Source: Pseudomonas viridiflava (lineage in GTDB: Bacteria > Pseudomonadota > Gammaproteobacteria > Pseudomonadales > Pseudomonadaceae). Taken from it: a stretch of 64,000 nt of DNA. Within the stretch, counting starts at the first letter, position 1. Each line of letters starts with the position of its first letter. Below the pieces are notes generated by a model that had not been told where the DNA came from, did no database searches, and saw nothing but the letters and a program-made list of their open reading frames with translations. The stretch lies in contig NZ_UTKY01000071.1 of the NCBI RefSeq assembly GCF_900583165.1, positions 52,003 through 116,002 of the forward strand. Direction: 5' to 3'. The translations under genes and the position numbers were made by a program. Below are positions 54,269 through 63,844 of this stretch, piece after piece.

Positions 54269-56490
54269 CAGAACGACGCCGTCAGGCTGGTGAACAAGGT
54301 ACGCCCGGACTGGTTGTAAGTGGCCGCGCCCGCGCCGTCGATGTTGTTCACGCCTTGGGCATTGCCTTCGCGCCAGAGGCGTTTGTCGAAGACGTTGTCC
54401 ACGCCAGCGGTAAGGCTCAGGTTCTTGGTGATGGCGTAGGTGCCGCTTACACCGGCAATCGCATACGGCGACAGCTGGTTGTTCGACGTGCCCGTCACGC
54501 GGTTGCCGTGGTAGTCGTATTTTTTCGGAGTTTGCTTGCCGTACCAGGCTATGTTCGCTTGCAGGGACAGGTCCTGGGTCGCCTGCCAGTCGAGCACGGA
54601 GTTGAGGGTGAACTTCGGCGTTACCGACAGCACATCGCCGGTCTGTTTGTTTTTCGATTGCAGCATGTAGGTGAAGTTGTTGGTCCAGGTCACGTCCTCG
54701 CCAAACGGCAGGCTCAGGTTGCCCTCCAGCCCTTCGACCAGCGCCTTGGGCACGTTTTCCCATTGGAAGATGTTGGCACCGGCGGTGGTTCCGGTGCCAC
54801 CCGTGGCGGTGCCGACCGGGGTCAAGCCGGATTCGATCTTGTTCTTGTAGTCGTTACGAAAGTACGTCAACCCCGCGACCACGCCGTCGTTGCGGTACTC
54901 GATACCCAGCTCCTTGTTGACGCTGGTTTCTGCCTCAAGGTCGGCGTTACCTTGCAAGTAGCAACTCTTGGTGGAGCCGTAGCAACCCTGGCCGTTGCTG
55001 TACAGCAAGTAGTTGGGGTTGAGCTGATACAGGTTCGGCGCCTTGTAGGAACGGGCGATGCCGGCCTTCAAGGTCAGGGTGTCGGTGAGCACCTGGGACA
55101 GGTTCAACGACGGGCTCCAGTTGTCGCCGACGCTATCGTGGTGGTCCAGGCGCAGGCCGGGGGTAAGGCGCGTGCCTGGGCGCAGTTCGATGTTGTCTTC
55201 GGCAAACACCGAGAAGATCCGCGACGATGAAGTGCTGCTGCGGTTGGCGCTCGTCAGCCCGGCCACGCTGCCGCCTGCGGTGGTGGTCTGGGTGTTGGCG
55301 CTCGGGTCGTCGAGCTTGGACTCGACCCACTCGGTACCCAGGGTCAGCACCTGTTCGAAACCTAAGTGCAGCGGCAGGCTGACTTCGCCGTGGGCGGTCA
55401 GGTCACGCAGCGTGGTGGTGTAGAAATCGGTGTTGGCAAAGATGCCTTCGGTGCCGCCCGCGAGGCCTTCGTTGATGCGACTGTTGCGGGTCTTTTCGTA
55501 TTGCAGATAGGCCAGGCTGCTGCCGAAATCCCATTCGCCACGGTGGGTCAGCGCGTAGTTTTCACGGTAGAGGATATTGGTCTCATGGCCGAGCATGCTT
55601 TTCACGCTGGCATTGCTGTTGGTGTTCTGGGTATCGCCGGTGTAGATATTGCCCTGGCGGCTGAAACCGGCCTCCAGGTCGAGGGTTTGCTCCGGCGTCA
55701 TTTTCCAGCTGAGCAGGCCGTTGACGTCCTTGTTGCGCACGCCTTCGCGCCCCGCCGGCAGCGTGCCGATCTGGTTGCCGTAACGAGTGGATTCGTGGCC
55801 GCTGTTGATGTCGGCATCGTCGGCATTGGTCTTGGCGATATTGCCATACACGCGGTAGCTGAGGTTATCGGTGATCGGGCCATTGAGGCCGAAGCTCATG
55901 CGCTCGGTCTCGCCTTCTTCTTTGTGCTGGGCGAAGTTGTGATAAATCGTCGCCGAGCCGTGGGTCTCGGTGCCCGGTTGCTTGGTGATGATGTTCACCA
56001 CGCCGCCTGCCGCGCCGTTGCCGTAACGGGCGGCGGCTGGGCCACGGATGACCTCGATGCGCTCCACTTGATCGGCCGGTACCCAGTTGGTATCACCACG
56101 GCTGTCTCGCTCGCCACGCCAGCCATAGCGCACCGCGTTGCGGCTGCTGACCGGCTTGCCGTCCACCAGAATCAAGGTGTTTTCCGGGCCCATGCCACGG
56201 ATGTCGATCTGGCGGTTGTTGCCGCGCTGGCCGCTGCTGGAGTTACCCGTGAGGTTGACGCCCGGCATGGTGCGGATGATCTCCGACAGGTCGTTGGCCG
56301 GTGGGCGCTTCTTGATGTCTTCGGCGGTGATGATCGACACGCCGGGCATCTGCTTGATCTCTTCCTGAGCGGTGCCCAATACGGTCTGGGTCGGCAGCTC
56401 CATCTGCGCGGGGGCTTCGGCTTCGGCGGCAAAGCCGGCAACGGGCAAGAAGCTGCAAATACTCACGGCAAGCAGGGACAAGCGGAACAT
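54268..56490 (-). CDS. pfeA: TonB-dependent ferric-enterobactin receptor PfeA
   Basis: A 740-residue FepA-family receptor with a signal peptide ending GFAAEAEA. The plug domain has GVSIITAEDIKKRPPANDLSE in two parts, VNLTGNSSSGQRGNNRQIDI and RNAVRYGWRGERDSRGD, which are typical of PfeA/FepA; the barrel ends in LFTSLTASF. A Cys pair in the extracellular loop (GCYGSTKSCYL) is also found in FepA relatives. It is flanked by its own two-component system and esterase, and a Fur-like box precedes it. Ligand: ferric enterobactin or related catecholates. Confidence 0.92.
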   Translation of the reverse strand: MFRLSLLAVSICSFLPVAGFAAEAEAPAQMELPTQTVLGTAQEEIKQMPGVSIITAEDIKKRPPANDLSEIIRTMPGVNLTGNSSSGQRGNNRQIDIRGMGPENTLILVDGKPVSSRNAVRYGWRGERDSRGDTNWVPADQVERIEVIRGPAAARYGNGAAGGVVNIITKQPGTETHGSATIYHNFAQHKEEGETERMSFGLNGPITDNLSYRVYGNIAKTNADDADINSGHESTRYGNQIGTLPAGREGVRNKDVNGLLSWKMTPEQTLDLEAGFSRQGNIYTGDTQNTNSNASVKSMLGHETNILYRENYALTHRGEWDFGSSLAYLQYEKTRNSRINEGLAGGTEGIFANTDFYTTTLRDLTAHGEVSLPLHLGFEQVLTLGTEWVESKLDDPSANTQTTTAGGSVAGLTSANRSSTSSSRIFSVFAEDNIELRPGTRLTPGLRLDHHDSVGDNWSPSLNLSQVLTDTLTLKAGIARSYKAPNLYQLNPNYLLYSNGQGCYGSTKSCYLQGNADLEAETSVNKELGIEYRNDGVVAGLTYFRNDYKNKIESGLTPVGTATGGTGTTAGANIFQWENVPKALVEGLEGNLSLPFGEDVTWTNNFTYMLQSKNKQTGDVLSVTPKFTLNSVLDWQATQDLSLQANIAWYGKQTPKKYDYHGNRVTGTSNNQLSPYAIAGVSGTYAITKNLSLTAGVDNVFDKRLWREGNAQGVNNIDGAGAATYNQSGRTLFTSLTASF

Positions 56491-56542
56491 GGGGCGATCT
56501 CCAAACGTCTACCCGACCGATAGCGGCGGGCCATCAAAGATC

Positions 56543-56561
56543 GCAGATGATAATCAGATGC
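56543..56561 (-). promoter_or_regulatory. Fur box of pfeA
   Basis: GCAGATGATAATCAGATGC matches the 19-bp Fur consensus at 12 positions, including an unbroken central core ATGATAATCA. It lies 53 nt upstream of the pfeA ATG and immediately after the pfeS 3' end, so pfeA has its own iron-controlled promoter. Confidence 0.7.
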
Positions 56562-56587
56562 AATAACGAGTAAAGAAACTTAACTTT

Positions 56588-57931
56588 CTAAACATTTGCC
56601 GCCGGCAAGCGCAGGTTCATGCGCAAACCCTGGCTGCCCTGGGTGGCCCACAGCTCGCCGCCCTGCAGTTCGATGGCGCGGCGGGCGATGCTCAAACCCA
56701 GGCCAAATCCGGTACCCACCGTGCCGTCCAGCCGTAGATAGGCTTCGAAGATGCGCTCAAGATCATCCTTGGCAACCCCAGGCCCCTGGTCTTCGATCAC
56801 CAACCACCAACAGTCGCCTTCACGCCAGCCGCTCAGGCGGATCACCCCCTGTTCGGGCGAATGGCGGATGGCATTGCGCAGGATATTTTCCAGGGCCTGG
56901 GCAAAGCTGTTGAGGTGCACATGCAATTGGCAGCGGCTGTCTAACTCACAGACCAAACGATCCAGCGGCCAGCCGGTTTCAAAGTGTGCGTCTTGCGCCA
57001 AGGCTTCCCAGACCGAGGCCACCACGACGTCTTCGGCTTCAAGGCGCGGTTGTTCGGTGTCGAGCCAGGCCAGGTTGAGGGAGTCGTCTACCAATCGGCG
57101 CATTTCATCCACTTCCCGCGACAAGCGTTGCTGCAACTGCTCGCGTGGCAGGCCACTGTCGCTGGCGATGGTCAAGCGGGCCAGGGGCGTGCGGATTTCG
57201 TGGGACAAGGTGCGCAGCAACTGCCGCTGTTGATGCAGGTTCTGGCGCAAGCGCTCGGCCATATGTTCGTAGGCACGCGCCAGCTCACCCAACTCATCCG
57301 GGCGCCGAGTCACGGTGCTGCTGGCCAGCGGCGCCAAATCACCGGCACTCAGCGCATTGGCGCGCACACGCAATTCGTTCAACGGCTGCACCAGATGCCG
57401 ATACAGCAGCAACCCCAACCCCAGCGCCAACAACACCGGCACCACGCCATGAGTCAACACGTGGGTCCACGGCGTCAGCCCCGGCGGCAACAGGCGTTCG
57501 GGCAACTGCATCACCAAGCGGCCGCGCTCCGGGTGCTGGGGAAAGGCGATGCTCACATACGGCAGTTCATCCTCCAGGCGCTTGCTCATCGGCCAACTGA
57601 GCTTGCGCATAAAGGTCAGGTGGCCGACCTGCTCGGCACTCAGCGGCGTGGTGCCCAAGCTCTGCAGATAGTCATCGAGCACCGCGACCCAGGTGTGTTC
57701 GCGCTGCGCCAGCGCCAAGCGCCAACGCTCCACTGCCTGCGCATCGCCACTGGCCGCAACCTGCTCGGCCTCGGCGGCATAGGCGGCCAACGCGATGCGG
57801 TCCGGTTGCGCCAAAAAATAGGTATTGCGCTCAACCTGTAAGCCCCAGCTCCACACCAGCCACACCAGCAGCAGGCAGAAACACACTTGCAGCACCGCCA
57901 TTTTCCACAGCAGGGGGTGGCGCCGGTGCAT
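56588..57931 (-). CDS. pfeS: Sensor histidine kinase PfeS
   Basis: A 447-residue sensor kinase with two membrane helices (about residues 10-30 and 158-177) around a 125-residue periplasmic sensor domain, a HAMP linker (about 180-230), the phosphoacceptor H244 in LRTLSHEIRTPL, and the ATPase motifs NILRNAIRHSP, IEDQGPGV and GTGFGLGLSIARR. The ATG at 57931 shares one base with the response-regulator stop. It should sense enterobactin (or its receptor-bound form) in the periplasm and phosphorylate PfeR. Confidence 0.9.
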   Translation of the reverse strand: MHRRHPLLWKMAVLQVCFCLLLVWLVWSWGLQVERNTYFLAQPDRIALAAYAAEAEQVAASGDAQAVERWRLALAQREHTWVAVLDDYLQSLGTTPLSAEQVGHLTFMRKLSWPMSKRLEDELPYVSIAFPQHPERGRLVMQLPERLLPPGLTPWTHVLTHGVVPVLLALGLGLLLYRHLVQPLNELRVRANALSAGDLAPLASSTVTRRPDELGELARAYEHMAERLRQNLHQQRQLLRTLSHEIRTPLARLTIASDSGLPREQLQQRLSREVDEMRRLVDDSLNLAWLDTEQPRLEAEDVVVASVWEALAQDAHFETGWPLDRLVCELDSRCQLHVHLNSFAQALENILRNAIRHSPEQGVIRLSGWREGDCWWLVIEDQGPGVAKDDLERIFEAYLRLDGTVGTGFGLGLSIARRAIELQGGELWATQGSQGLRMNLRLPAANV

Positions 57932-58662
57932 CAAGCGCCTTCGCACATCAGCACATAGCCTTGGTGACGCACCGCATCGATGCGCAGGCCCTGCACATCG
58001 ATGGTCGCCAATTTGCGCCGCAGGTTGCACACGTGCACATCCAGGCCACGGTCCAGCCGGGTGTAGGGCCGATGCAGCACATGTTGGTACAGAAAGGGTT
58101 TGGTCAGGGCTTCGCCGGTGTGCTCGTGGAGCGTGCACAACAGGCGGAATTCCGAGGTGGTCAGCCCGGCGGCGATGCCGTTGTAGCGCACATCGCGCGC
58201 GTAGTTGTCGAACTCCAGCGCTGGGTGCCGCGCAACCGATTGGGGCATTTGGGTGCCGCAATCAATCGCCACGCGGCGCAGCAAGGCATCGATGCGTACA
58301 TCCAGTTCGGCCAGGCTGAAGGGCTTGGGCAGGTAATCGTCGGCGCCCTGGCTGAAGCCGGTGATGCGGTCCTGTTCGGCGCCCAGGGCCGACATCAATA
58401 TCACCGGCGTACCCCGCTCATGGCGCAGGCGCGAGAGGATCGTCAGCCCGCTTTCATTGGGCAACATGATGTCCAGCAGGATTAATTCCACCGGCGAATG
58501 CAAGGCCAAATCCAGGCCCTGGTCACCGCGATGGCTACTGCTGAGGCTGAAACCACGTGCGCTCAGGTGGTTGCACAGGTGCGTGCACAGCTCGACGTCA
58601 TCCTCGATGACAAGAATGCGCGGCAGAGGCAATGAGGATGGCGACAGATGATAAGTATTCAC
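57931..58662 (-). CDS. pfeR: OmpR-type response regulator PfeR
   Basis: A 243-residue regulator when started at the GTG at 58662; an upstream GTG at 58740 would add 26 residues and has no better ribosome site, so the start is uncertain. The receiver domain (about 14-130) has the acidic pair VIEDD, phosphoacceptor D64 in LLDIMLP and K in LPKPF. The C-terminal winged helix (about 145-240) has LTTSEFRLLCTLHEH and LDVHVCNLRRKL. It activates pfeA when enterobactin is present. Confidence 0.9.
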   Translation of the reverse strand: MNTYHLSPSSLPLPRILVIEDDVELCTHLCNHLSARGFSLSSSHRGDQGLDLALHSPVELILLDIMLPNESGLTILSRLRHERGTPVILMSALGAEQDRITGFSQGADDYLPKPFSLAELDVRIDALLRRVAIDCGTQMPQSVARHPALEFDNYARDVRYNGIAAGLTTSEFRLLCTLHEHTGEALTKPFLYQHVLHRPYTRLDRGLDVHVCNLRRKLATIDVQGLRIDAVRHQGYVLMCEGA

Positions 58663-58766
58663 AATTACATCAGTTTCGCATTCGACGAAACATTTCGCAA
58701 CGTGGTCAATCTTCCTGGGATTGGCTAAGGTGCCGCCCACGCGCCCTTTAACTGCGAGACCTTTGC

Positions 58767-59591
58767 ATGCGTAACTTGATCATAGCCAGCCTCTGCCTGC
58801 TCGCAGGCTGCCAGCAAACCCCACCGGCCAACGACCAACTCGACGCCGTGCTCTGGACCCAGACCTCCATCGAGCACGAGTTGATCTATCGCCAGCTCTT
58901 CGCCAACGCCACCCGCCAACTCGACGTGGCCCTGGCCGATCCAACCTGGGACGCCCTGCCCTTCCCCTCGCGCAACCTGAACGGCCTGCCTCCAGCGGTG
59001 GTGGTAGATATCGATGAAACCGTGCTGGACAACGTGCCGCTCAATGCCCGGGACGTGGTCAACAATCAAATCTATTCCTACGACCGCTGGAACACCTGGG
59101 TGGAACAAGCCAAGGCTCAGGCATTGCCCGGCGCGGTGGACTTTTTGCAAGCCGCCGAGCACAAAGGCATCAAGGTGTACTACGTGACCAATCGCGAGCA
59201 CAGCCAGGTTGCGGCGACGCTGCGAAACTTGCGGCTGCGGGGCTTTCCGATTCAGAGCGAAGCGCAGATCCTGGCCGCCAGCACCCCCACCGGCCACTGC
59301 GAAAGCGCCGGCTACGGCAAGACCTGCCGGCGCCAATGGATCGCCAGCCATGCTCGGGTGTTGTTGATGTCCGGGGATTCGCTGGGGGATTTCGTGCAGG
59401 CCGAACACAACACCCTCGCCGATCAGCGCAAGGCCGTTGAGCCTTTTGTGGGCTGGCTCGGGCAGCGCTGGTTCCTGCTACCCAACCCGACTTATGGCAA
59501 CTGGTACAGCGCACCGTATGGGGATGACGATAAATTGCCGTTCGAGCGCAAGCGCCAGCTTAAGCAGCAGGCGTTGCAGTTGGAGCAGTAA
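58767..59591 (+). CDS. Class C-type acid phosphatase lipoprotein (e(P4)/HAD family)
   Basis: A 274-residue surface or periplasmic lipoprotein (lipobox LLAGC, Cys15) of the DDDD phosphohydrolase superfamily. The catalytic motif is VVVDIDETVLDN (D81 and D83); later acidic ligands occur in LLMSGDSLGDF. Relatives such as Haemophilus e(P4) dephosphorylate nucleotides and NMN outside the cytoplasm. It is divergent from pfeR and is not expected to belong to the enterobactin system. Confidence 0.87.
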   Translation: MRNLIIASLCLLAGCQQTPPANDQLDAVLWTQTSIEHELIYRQLFANATRQLDVALADPTWDALPFPSRNLNGLPPAVVVDIDETVLDNVPLNARDVVNNQIYSYDRWNTWVEQAKAQALPGAVDFLQAAEHKGIKVYYVTNREHSQVAATLRNLRLRGFPIQSEAQILAASTPTGHCESAGYGKTCRRQWIASHARVLLMSGDSLGDFVQAEHNTLADQRKAVEPFVGWLGQRWFLLPNPTYGNWYSAPYGDDDKLPFERKRQLKQQALQLEQ

Positions 59592-59594
59592 CCC

Positions 59595-59623
59595 TGTGGC
59601 GAGGGAGCTTGCTCCCTTCCACA
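59595..59623. terminator. REP-like hairpin between convergent genes
   Basis: TGTGG and CCACA form an outer stem, GGGAGC and GCTCCC an inner one around a 2-nt loop, just after the phosphatase stop and before the porin 3' end. It is a single REP-like unit and probably a bidirectional transcript end. Confidence 0.5.
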
Positions 59624-59638
59624 TGTTGATCTCTTTAC

Positions 59639-60985
59639 CTAGAACAAGCGCCCGCCCAAGGGGTATTCCACCGCCAGGCGAATCTGGTTGGCATCCAACT
59701 CCGCCTGCGCTGCATTGCCCCGGTGCACCGCATGGCGCAGGGTGAACGCCAGGTTTTTCGCCACGCCGGACTGCACCACGTAGCGTGCTTGCAGGTCGCG
59801 TTCCCAGTGCTTGCCACCCTCGCCATACCCCAGCCAGGCGTAGCCGCCGTTGGGGTCCATATGGCTGCCGTCGATGCCGCTGCCACGCACATACAAGGCC
59901 GCCAACGTCAGGCCGGGCACGCCGTAGCCCGCCAGGTCCAGGTCATAACGGGCCTGCCACGAGGCTTCGCGAGGGGCGTTGAAATCTGACAACGCCACGG
60001 CATTGCTCAGGTAAATCGCCCCGCGTGTCACGTAGTCGAACGGGGTATCGCCGCTGACTTTCTGATAACCGACGCCGATGCTGTGGGCACCGAGTTTGTA
60101 GGTCGACATCAGGCTCCAGGTGGTGTTGTCGATACGCCCTGATAACGCTTTGCCGGTGTCTTCGGTGCGGTAGAGGTTCAGGTCAACCAGCAGCGACTGG
60201 CCGGGCACCAACGGCTGGGTGTAGACCGCCCCCAGGTAGTGTTGGCGCCAAGTGTCCTCGTAATTGGCACTGAACAGGCTGGCGCTCAGGCCCTTGATTG
60301 CGGTTGTGCGCACGCCCAGCAAATCAAACCGATCACCCTGCTTGCCGTTGGAGTAATTGACCACAAACCCGCGGTCATGGCTGGTGGCGTTGCGGTCGGT
60401 GCTTTCGTTGAAGTGGCCGGCGAACAGCGTGGTGGCGGGCAACTCCCGGCTGGTCAACAGCCAACCGGTGGCGGTCTCTGGCAGCAAGCGGCTGTCGGAC
60501 GAGGCAAACACCGGGGTTTTCACCCGTTGCTCGCCGTAGCGCAGTTCGGTCGAGGAAAAGCGCAGCTTGACCACTGCCCCACCGCGGCTGAATTCGTCCT
60601 TGGGGTGGCCGTCATTGTCCACCCCAAGCAGCCGCGCCTTGCCCGCACGCCCGCCACCGCTGTCCAGCTTCCAGGCGGAATAGACATGGGCATCCAGGCC
60701 AAAACCGACAGTACCGGTGGTAAAGCCGGAGGTGTAATCGGCCATCAGGCCATAGGCCCACTCTTCGGCCAAATCACTGCGTTCGGCCCTGGGCTTGTAG
60801 GCGTTGCGTGCGCCGTTGCTGACGGCGCCGTGTTGGTAGTCGCGACGGTCGTAGACGCTGCGGTTGAGCAGGTTCCATTGGCTGCCTTCAATAAAGCCGG
60901 TGGCGTCGTCTTGTTCGGCGGCGAAGGCGAGCAGGCTCTGCCCTCCCAATGCTAAAAGCAGGGTGCGCGTTGAGAAAATTTTCAC
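59639..60985 (-). CDS. OprD-family outer-membrane porin
   Basis: A 448-residue porin. The start is a GTG at 60985 with GGAG upstream, giving MKIFSTRTLLLALGG and a signal peptide ending LLAFA. OprD-family stretches include GFIEGSQWNLLNRSVYDRRD in two parts, EWAYGLMADYTSGFTTGTVGFGLDA, the GGAVVKLRFSSTELRYGEQ block and the closing LAVEYPLGGRLF with a terminal Phe. These channels take up a specific amino acid, carboxylate or sugar; the substrate is unknown. The two genes upstream on the same strand are of unknown function. Confidence 0.9.
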   Translation of the reverse strand: MKIFSTRTLLLALGGQSLLAFAAEQDDATGFIEGSQWNLLNRSVYDRRDYQHGAVSNGARNAYKPRAERSDLAEEWAYGLMADYTSGFTTGTVGFGLDAHVYSAWKLDSGGGRAGKARLLGVDNDGHPKDEFSRGGAVVKLRFSSTELRYGEQRVKTPVFASSDSRLLPETATGWLLTSRELPATTLFAGHFNESTDRNATSHDRGFVVNYSNGKQGDRFDLLGVRTTAIKGLSASLFSANYEDTWRQHYLGAVYTQPLVPGQSLLVDLNLYRTEDTGKALSGRIDNTTWSLMSTYKLGAHSIGVGYQKVSGDTPFDYVTRGAIYLSNAVALSDFNAPREASWQARYDLDLAGYGVPGLTLAALYVRGSGIDGSHMDPNGGYAWLGYGEGGKHWERDLQARYVVQSGVAKNLAFTLRHAVHRGNAAQAELDANQIRLAVEYPLGGRLF

Positions 60986-61038
60986 GGTGGGGCTCCAGTC
61001 AAAGGTGTTGCGCAAGGCGCGCAACACCTTGGGTGACG

Positions 61039-62244
61039 TCAGAGGTATTTGAGGATCGCGATATCGCGACGGCGCTGCTTGAGGTTGGCGAACCAACGCG
61101 TAGGGAAGAACAGCAACACCCCGAGAATCACGCTCCACAACCACACCGCCGGCAGGTCGTCGAAACCGTAATAGGCGCCCTGGTTGGCACCCCAGATGCC
61201 CAACGCGACCAGGTACATGGCCTTGAGCACATACAGATGCAGCAAGTAGAAGAACATCGGCGCACCGCCGTAGACCGCCAGGGTCGCCGTGGCCCAGCGC
61301 GACTGCCATTTCTCGAACAACGCCAACAGCAGCAACGACAAGCCCAGGGTCGGCATCAGGAACATCAAGGACGGCGGGTATTTCTTCGCACTCATGAAGC
61401 TCATGAACGTGCGCAGCGAGTCGCCGGTCTGCACCCAGGGTTTCTCGCCGTAGACGTTGAGGTAGCGGATAAACACAAACGCCACCAACAAACCTGCGCC
61501 CAGCTTGATCAACCGCGAGACGCGCTCGGCGGAGGGCATGTCCTTGCCAAACCACGGGCCGATGCCCCAGCCCAATACAATCACGCCAATCCACGGCAAA
61601 ATCGGGTAGGTGGTGCGCGCCCGAGTGAACTCGGTGATGTCGATAAACACCCGCTGATGCAGGATCGACCACGGTACGAAAAACGGCGACTCCGGCCCCA
61701 CCGTCACGCCATCGAGCAGGTTATGCCCGGCGACAATCGCCACCCCCAGCACGATCAACCAAGAACGTTTGAAATGCAGCAGGCCGGCAAGCACGATCAT
61801 GCACAGGCCGATGCACCAGATCACTTGCAGCCAGAGGGTCTTGGGCGGGAACTCGGCGTTCCAGGCAAAGCACACAAAGGTGATTTCCAAAAACACCAAG
61901 AACAGCCCGCGCTTGAGCAGAAACACCGAGGTCTCGCGAGCGCTGTGTTTTTGGCTGTAGAGCCAGGCCGACAAGCCGGTGAGGAAGATAAACGCCGGAG
62001 CGCAGATCTCGCTGAGCATGCGGGTGAAATACAGGTCCGGGGTGACGCTTAAGGCGTCAATCGGGTCGGTGACTTGGCGGTGCAGCAAGAAGGTTTCGCG
62101 CACGTGGTCGATCAACATCAAGAACATCACAAAACCACGCAACGCATCGATCGCCAGCATGCGCGTGGCCGCCGTGACGTTACTCAGGGCACGCGCAGGG
62201 GCAGCAGTGCCCGCGTGACCGGCCAATCCTGAAGAAAGGGTCAT
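61039..62244 (-). CDS. DUF1624/acyltransferase-like integral membrane protein
   Basis: A roughly 401-residue membrane protein with about ten helices. The N-terminal MLAIDALRGFVMFLMLIDHVRETF, with an Arg-Gly and a conserved Asp-His, and the cytoplasmic/periplasmic YPILPWIGVIVLGWGIG segment mark the DUF1624 (heparan-alpha-glucosaminide N-acetyltransferase-like) family. The ATG at 62244 is used; a GTG at 62253 is possible. It may acylate a sugar at the inner membrane. It lies 53 nt upstream of the porin and 28 nt downstream of the DUF4198 gene, all in one direction. Confidence 0.78.
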   Translation of the reverse strand: MTLSSGLAGHAGTAAPARALSNVTAATRMLAIDALRGFVMFLMLIDHVRETFLLHRQVTDPIDALSVTPDLYFTRMLSEICAPAFIFLTGLSAWLYSQKHSARETSVFLLKRGLFLVFLEITFVCFAWNAEFPPKTLWLQVIWCIGLCMIVLAGLLHFKRSWLIVLGVAIVAGHNLLDGVTVGPESPFFVPWSILHQRVFIDITEFTRARTTYPILPWIGVIVLGWGIGPWFGKDMPSAERVSRLIKLGAGLLVAFVFIRYLNVYGEKPWVQTGDSLRTFMSFMSAKKYPPSLMFLMPTLGLSLLLLALFEKWQSRWATATLAVYGGAPMFFYLLHLYVLKAMYLVALGIWGANQGAYYGFDDLPAVWLWSVILGVLLFFPTRWFANLKQRRRDIAILKYL

Positions 62245-62272
62245 ATCAATCACTCATGAAAGAGGGGGTAAA

Positions 62273-63040
62273 TCAGGCGGACTTTTTCAGCCTGGCGATT
62301 TCCGATGCTGGCAACTGCGATGGCGCCCGAGGCAACGGCGCCCTGCCTTGCTCGCGCTGGAACGACAGCGTCGAACTGAAGCGCATTACATCAAAGGGCT
62401 CAGCCTTGCCCTCGGCGCTCAGTCGCTCCCCAGGGCTGTTGACCTGATGCTCGACAGCCACCACATAGGTGCCCTGCCACGGCAGCGCGAAACTGACGTT
62501 GCCGGCAGCATCACTGCGCTGCTTGAAGACTTCACCGGAAGCGGTTTCCAGCACCACCTCCTGATCCGCCAGCGGCTTGTCGGCATAGAACACCTGAAAC
62601 TGCGCACTGTTTGCATCGGCAACGCCGGTGGGCACGATGTCCAACGTCAGTTCCGGCGGCCGCGCGCGCAAGTCACCGACCCAACGGGTGGCCGGTGTCC
62701 AATGCGCCTTCATGGGCCTGCCGCCCTCCTTCACCTCGAACAGCGGATAGTGCAGGTCCAGGGCCAGCAACGAATCGTCACGCCCCGGCTGTTGGGCCAG
62801 TGCAAACGCCTGGCGCTGCATGTTCAATCCGAACGGCGCCGACATAGACCAGGCTTTAAGCTGCTTGAATCGGTCCAATCCGCCCGGCGTCACCTCCAAC
62901 ACATTCTTGTCGTACTCCCCGTAATACAAAGCCAGTGGCTGGCCGGGTAGTTGCTCATACCAAATCTGATGCGCCTGGCCGGTGTTAGCCAGCATCAGCG
63001 CACCCAAACCCAACAATGCTTTTGCGTTGCTCATACGCAT
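62273..63040 (-). CDS. Exported DUF4198 protein
   Basis: A 255-residue periplasmic protein with a signal peptide (ending NTGQAHQIW, cleavage near residue 23). The start at 63040 has GGAGC 8-9 nt upstream. DUF4198 features are the His-rich-start HQIWYEQ, YYGEYDKNVLEVTPGGLDRF, and an Ig-like carboxy-terminal half (FQVFYADKPLADQEVVLET, WQGTYVVAVEHQV). Relatives accompany metal or nutrient uptake systems with TonB receptors; no such partner is next to it here. Probably the first gene of a three-gene unit with the DUF1624 and OprD genes. Confidence 0.78.
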   Translation of the reverse strand: MRMSNAKALLGLGALMLANTGQAHQIWYEQLPGQPLALYYGEYDKNVLEVTPGGLDRFKQLKAWSMSAPFGLNMQRQAFALAQQPGRDDSLLALDLHYPLFEVKEGGRPMKAHWTPATRWVGDLRARPPELTLDIVPTGVADANSAQFQVFYADKPLADQEVVLETASGEVFKQRSDAAGNVSFALPWQGTYVVAVEHQVNSPGERLSAEGKAEPFDVMRFSSTLSFQREQGRAPLPRAPSQLPASEIARLKKSA

Positions 63041-63300
63041 TTTTTATCGCTCCGATTGGTGGTGTTCAACGAAGGGTTGGTGCGGCTGGAAACCACCGCA
63101 CAACCTCGCGCTCCCTCACTCTGGCTGCATTACAACGCAGCGACTTTTACGGTTTGCGCCGAATTGCGGGCTTGGATCGGGGGAGATCACTGTTTAAGCG
63201 CTGGAAAAAGTATTTTGTGCGGGGTGCTTCGGGATGAGGCGTTTAGTAACGCTTGGGGGGTGGTGTGGTTGATTGAGGTGCAGGGGGGTGTGGTGATGTG

Positions 63301-63700
<400 letters not shown>

Positions 63701-63712
63701 TAAGGGGGCCAA

Positions 63713-63803
63713 ATGTGGGAGGGGGCTTGCTCCCGATGGCGGTGGTTCAGCTACAAATATAGTGACTGACACACTGCCATCGGGAGCAAGCCCCCTCCCA
63801 CAT
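63713..63803. repeat. REPIN between two inverted structured repeats
   Basis: Inverted REP pair (GTGGGAGGGGGCTTGCTCCC and its partner). The 35 nt to its left, starting GAGCCAGAGCAGACCACT, match the sequence left of the REPIN at 21224, so this REPIN belongs to a recurring composite. Confidence 0.88.
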
Positions 63804-63844
63804 TTGAATGGTGAACGGCACACCCAACCGGTCGGCTCTAAGGC

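Noticed and set aside
54269..54763. An N-terminal extension of the PfeE reading frame
   Set aside because: It overlaps the pfeA gene in another frame, lacks family similarity, and the ATG at 54268 gives a clean signal peptide.
57932..58261. An N-terminal extension of the PfeS reading frame
   Set aside because: It overlaps pfeR in another frame; the ATG at 57931 starts at the first membrane helix expected for the kinase.
60986..61672. An N-terminal extension of the OprD-like reading frame
   Set aside because: It overlaps the DUF1624 gene in another frame; the GTG at 60985 has a GGAG site and a signal peptide.
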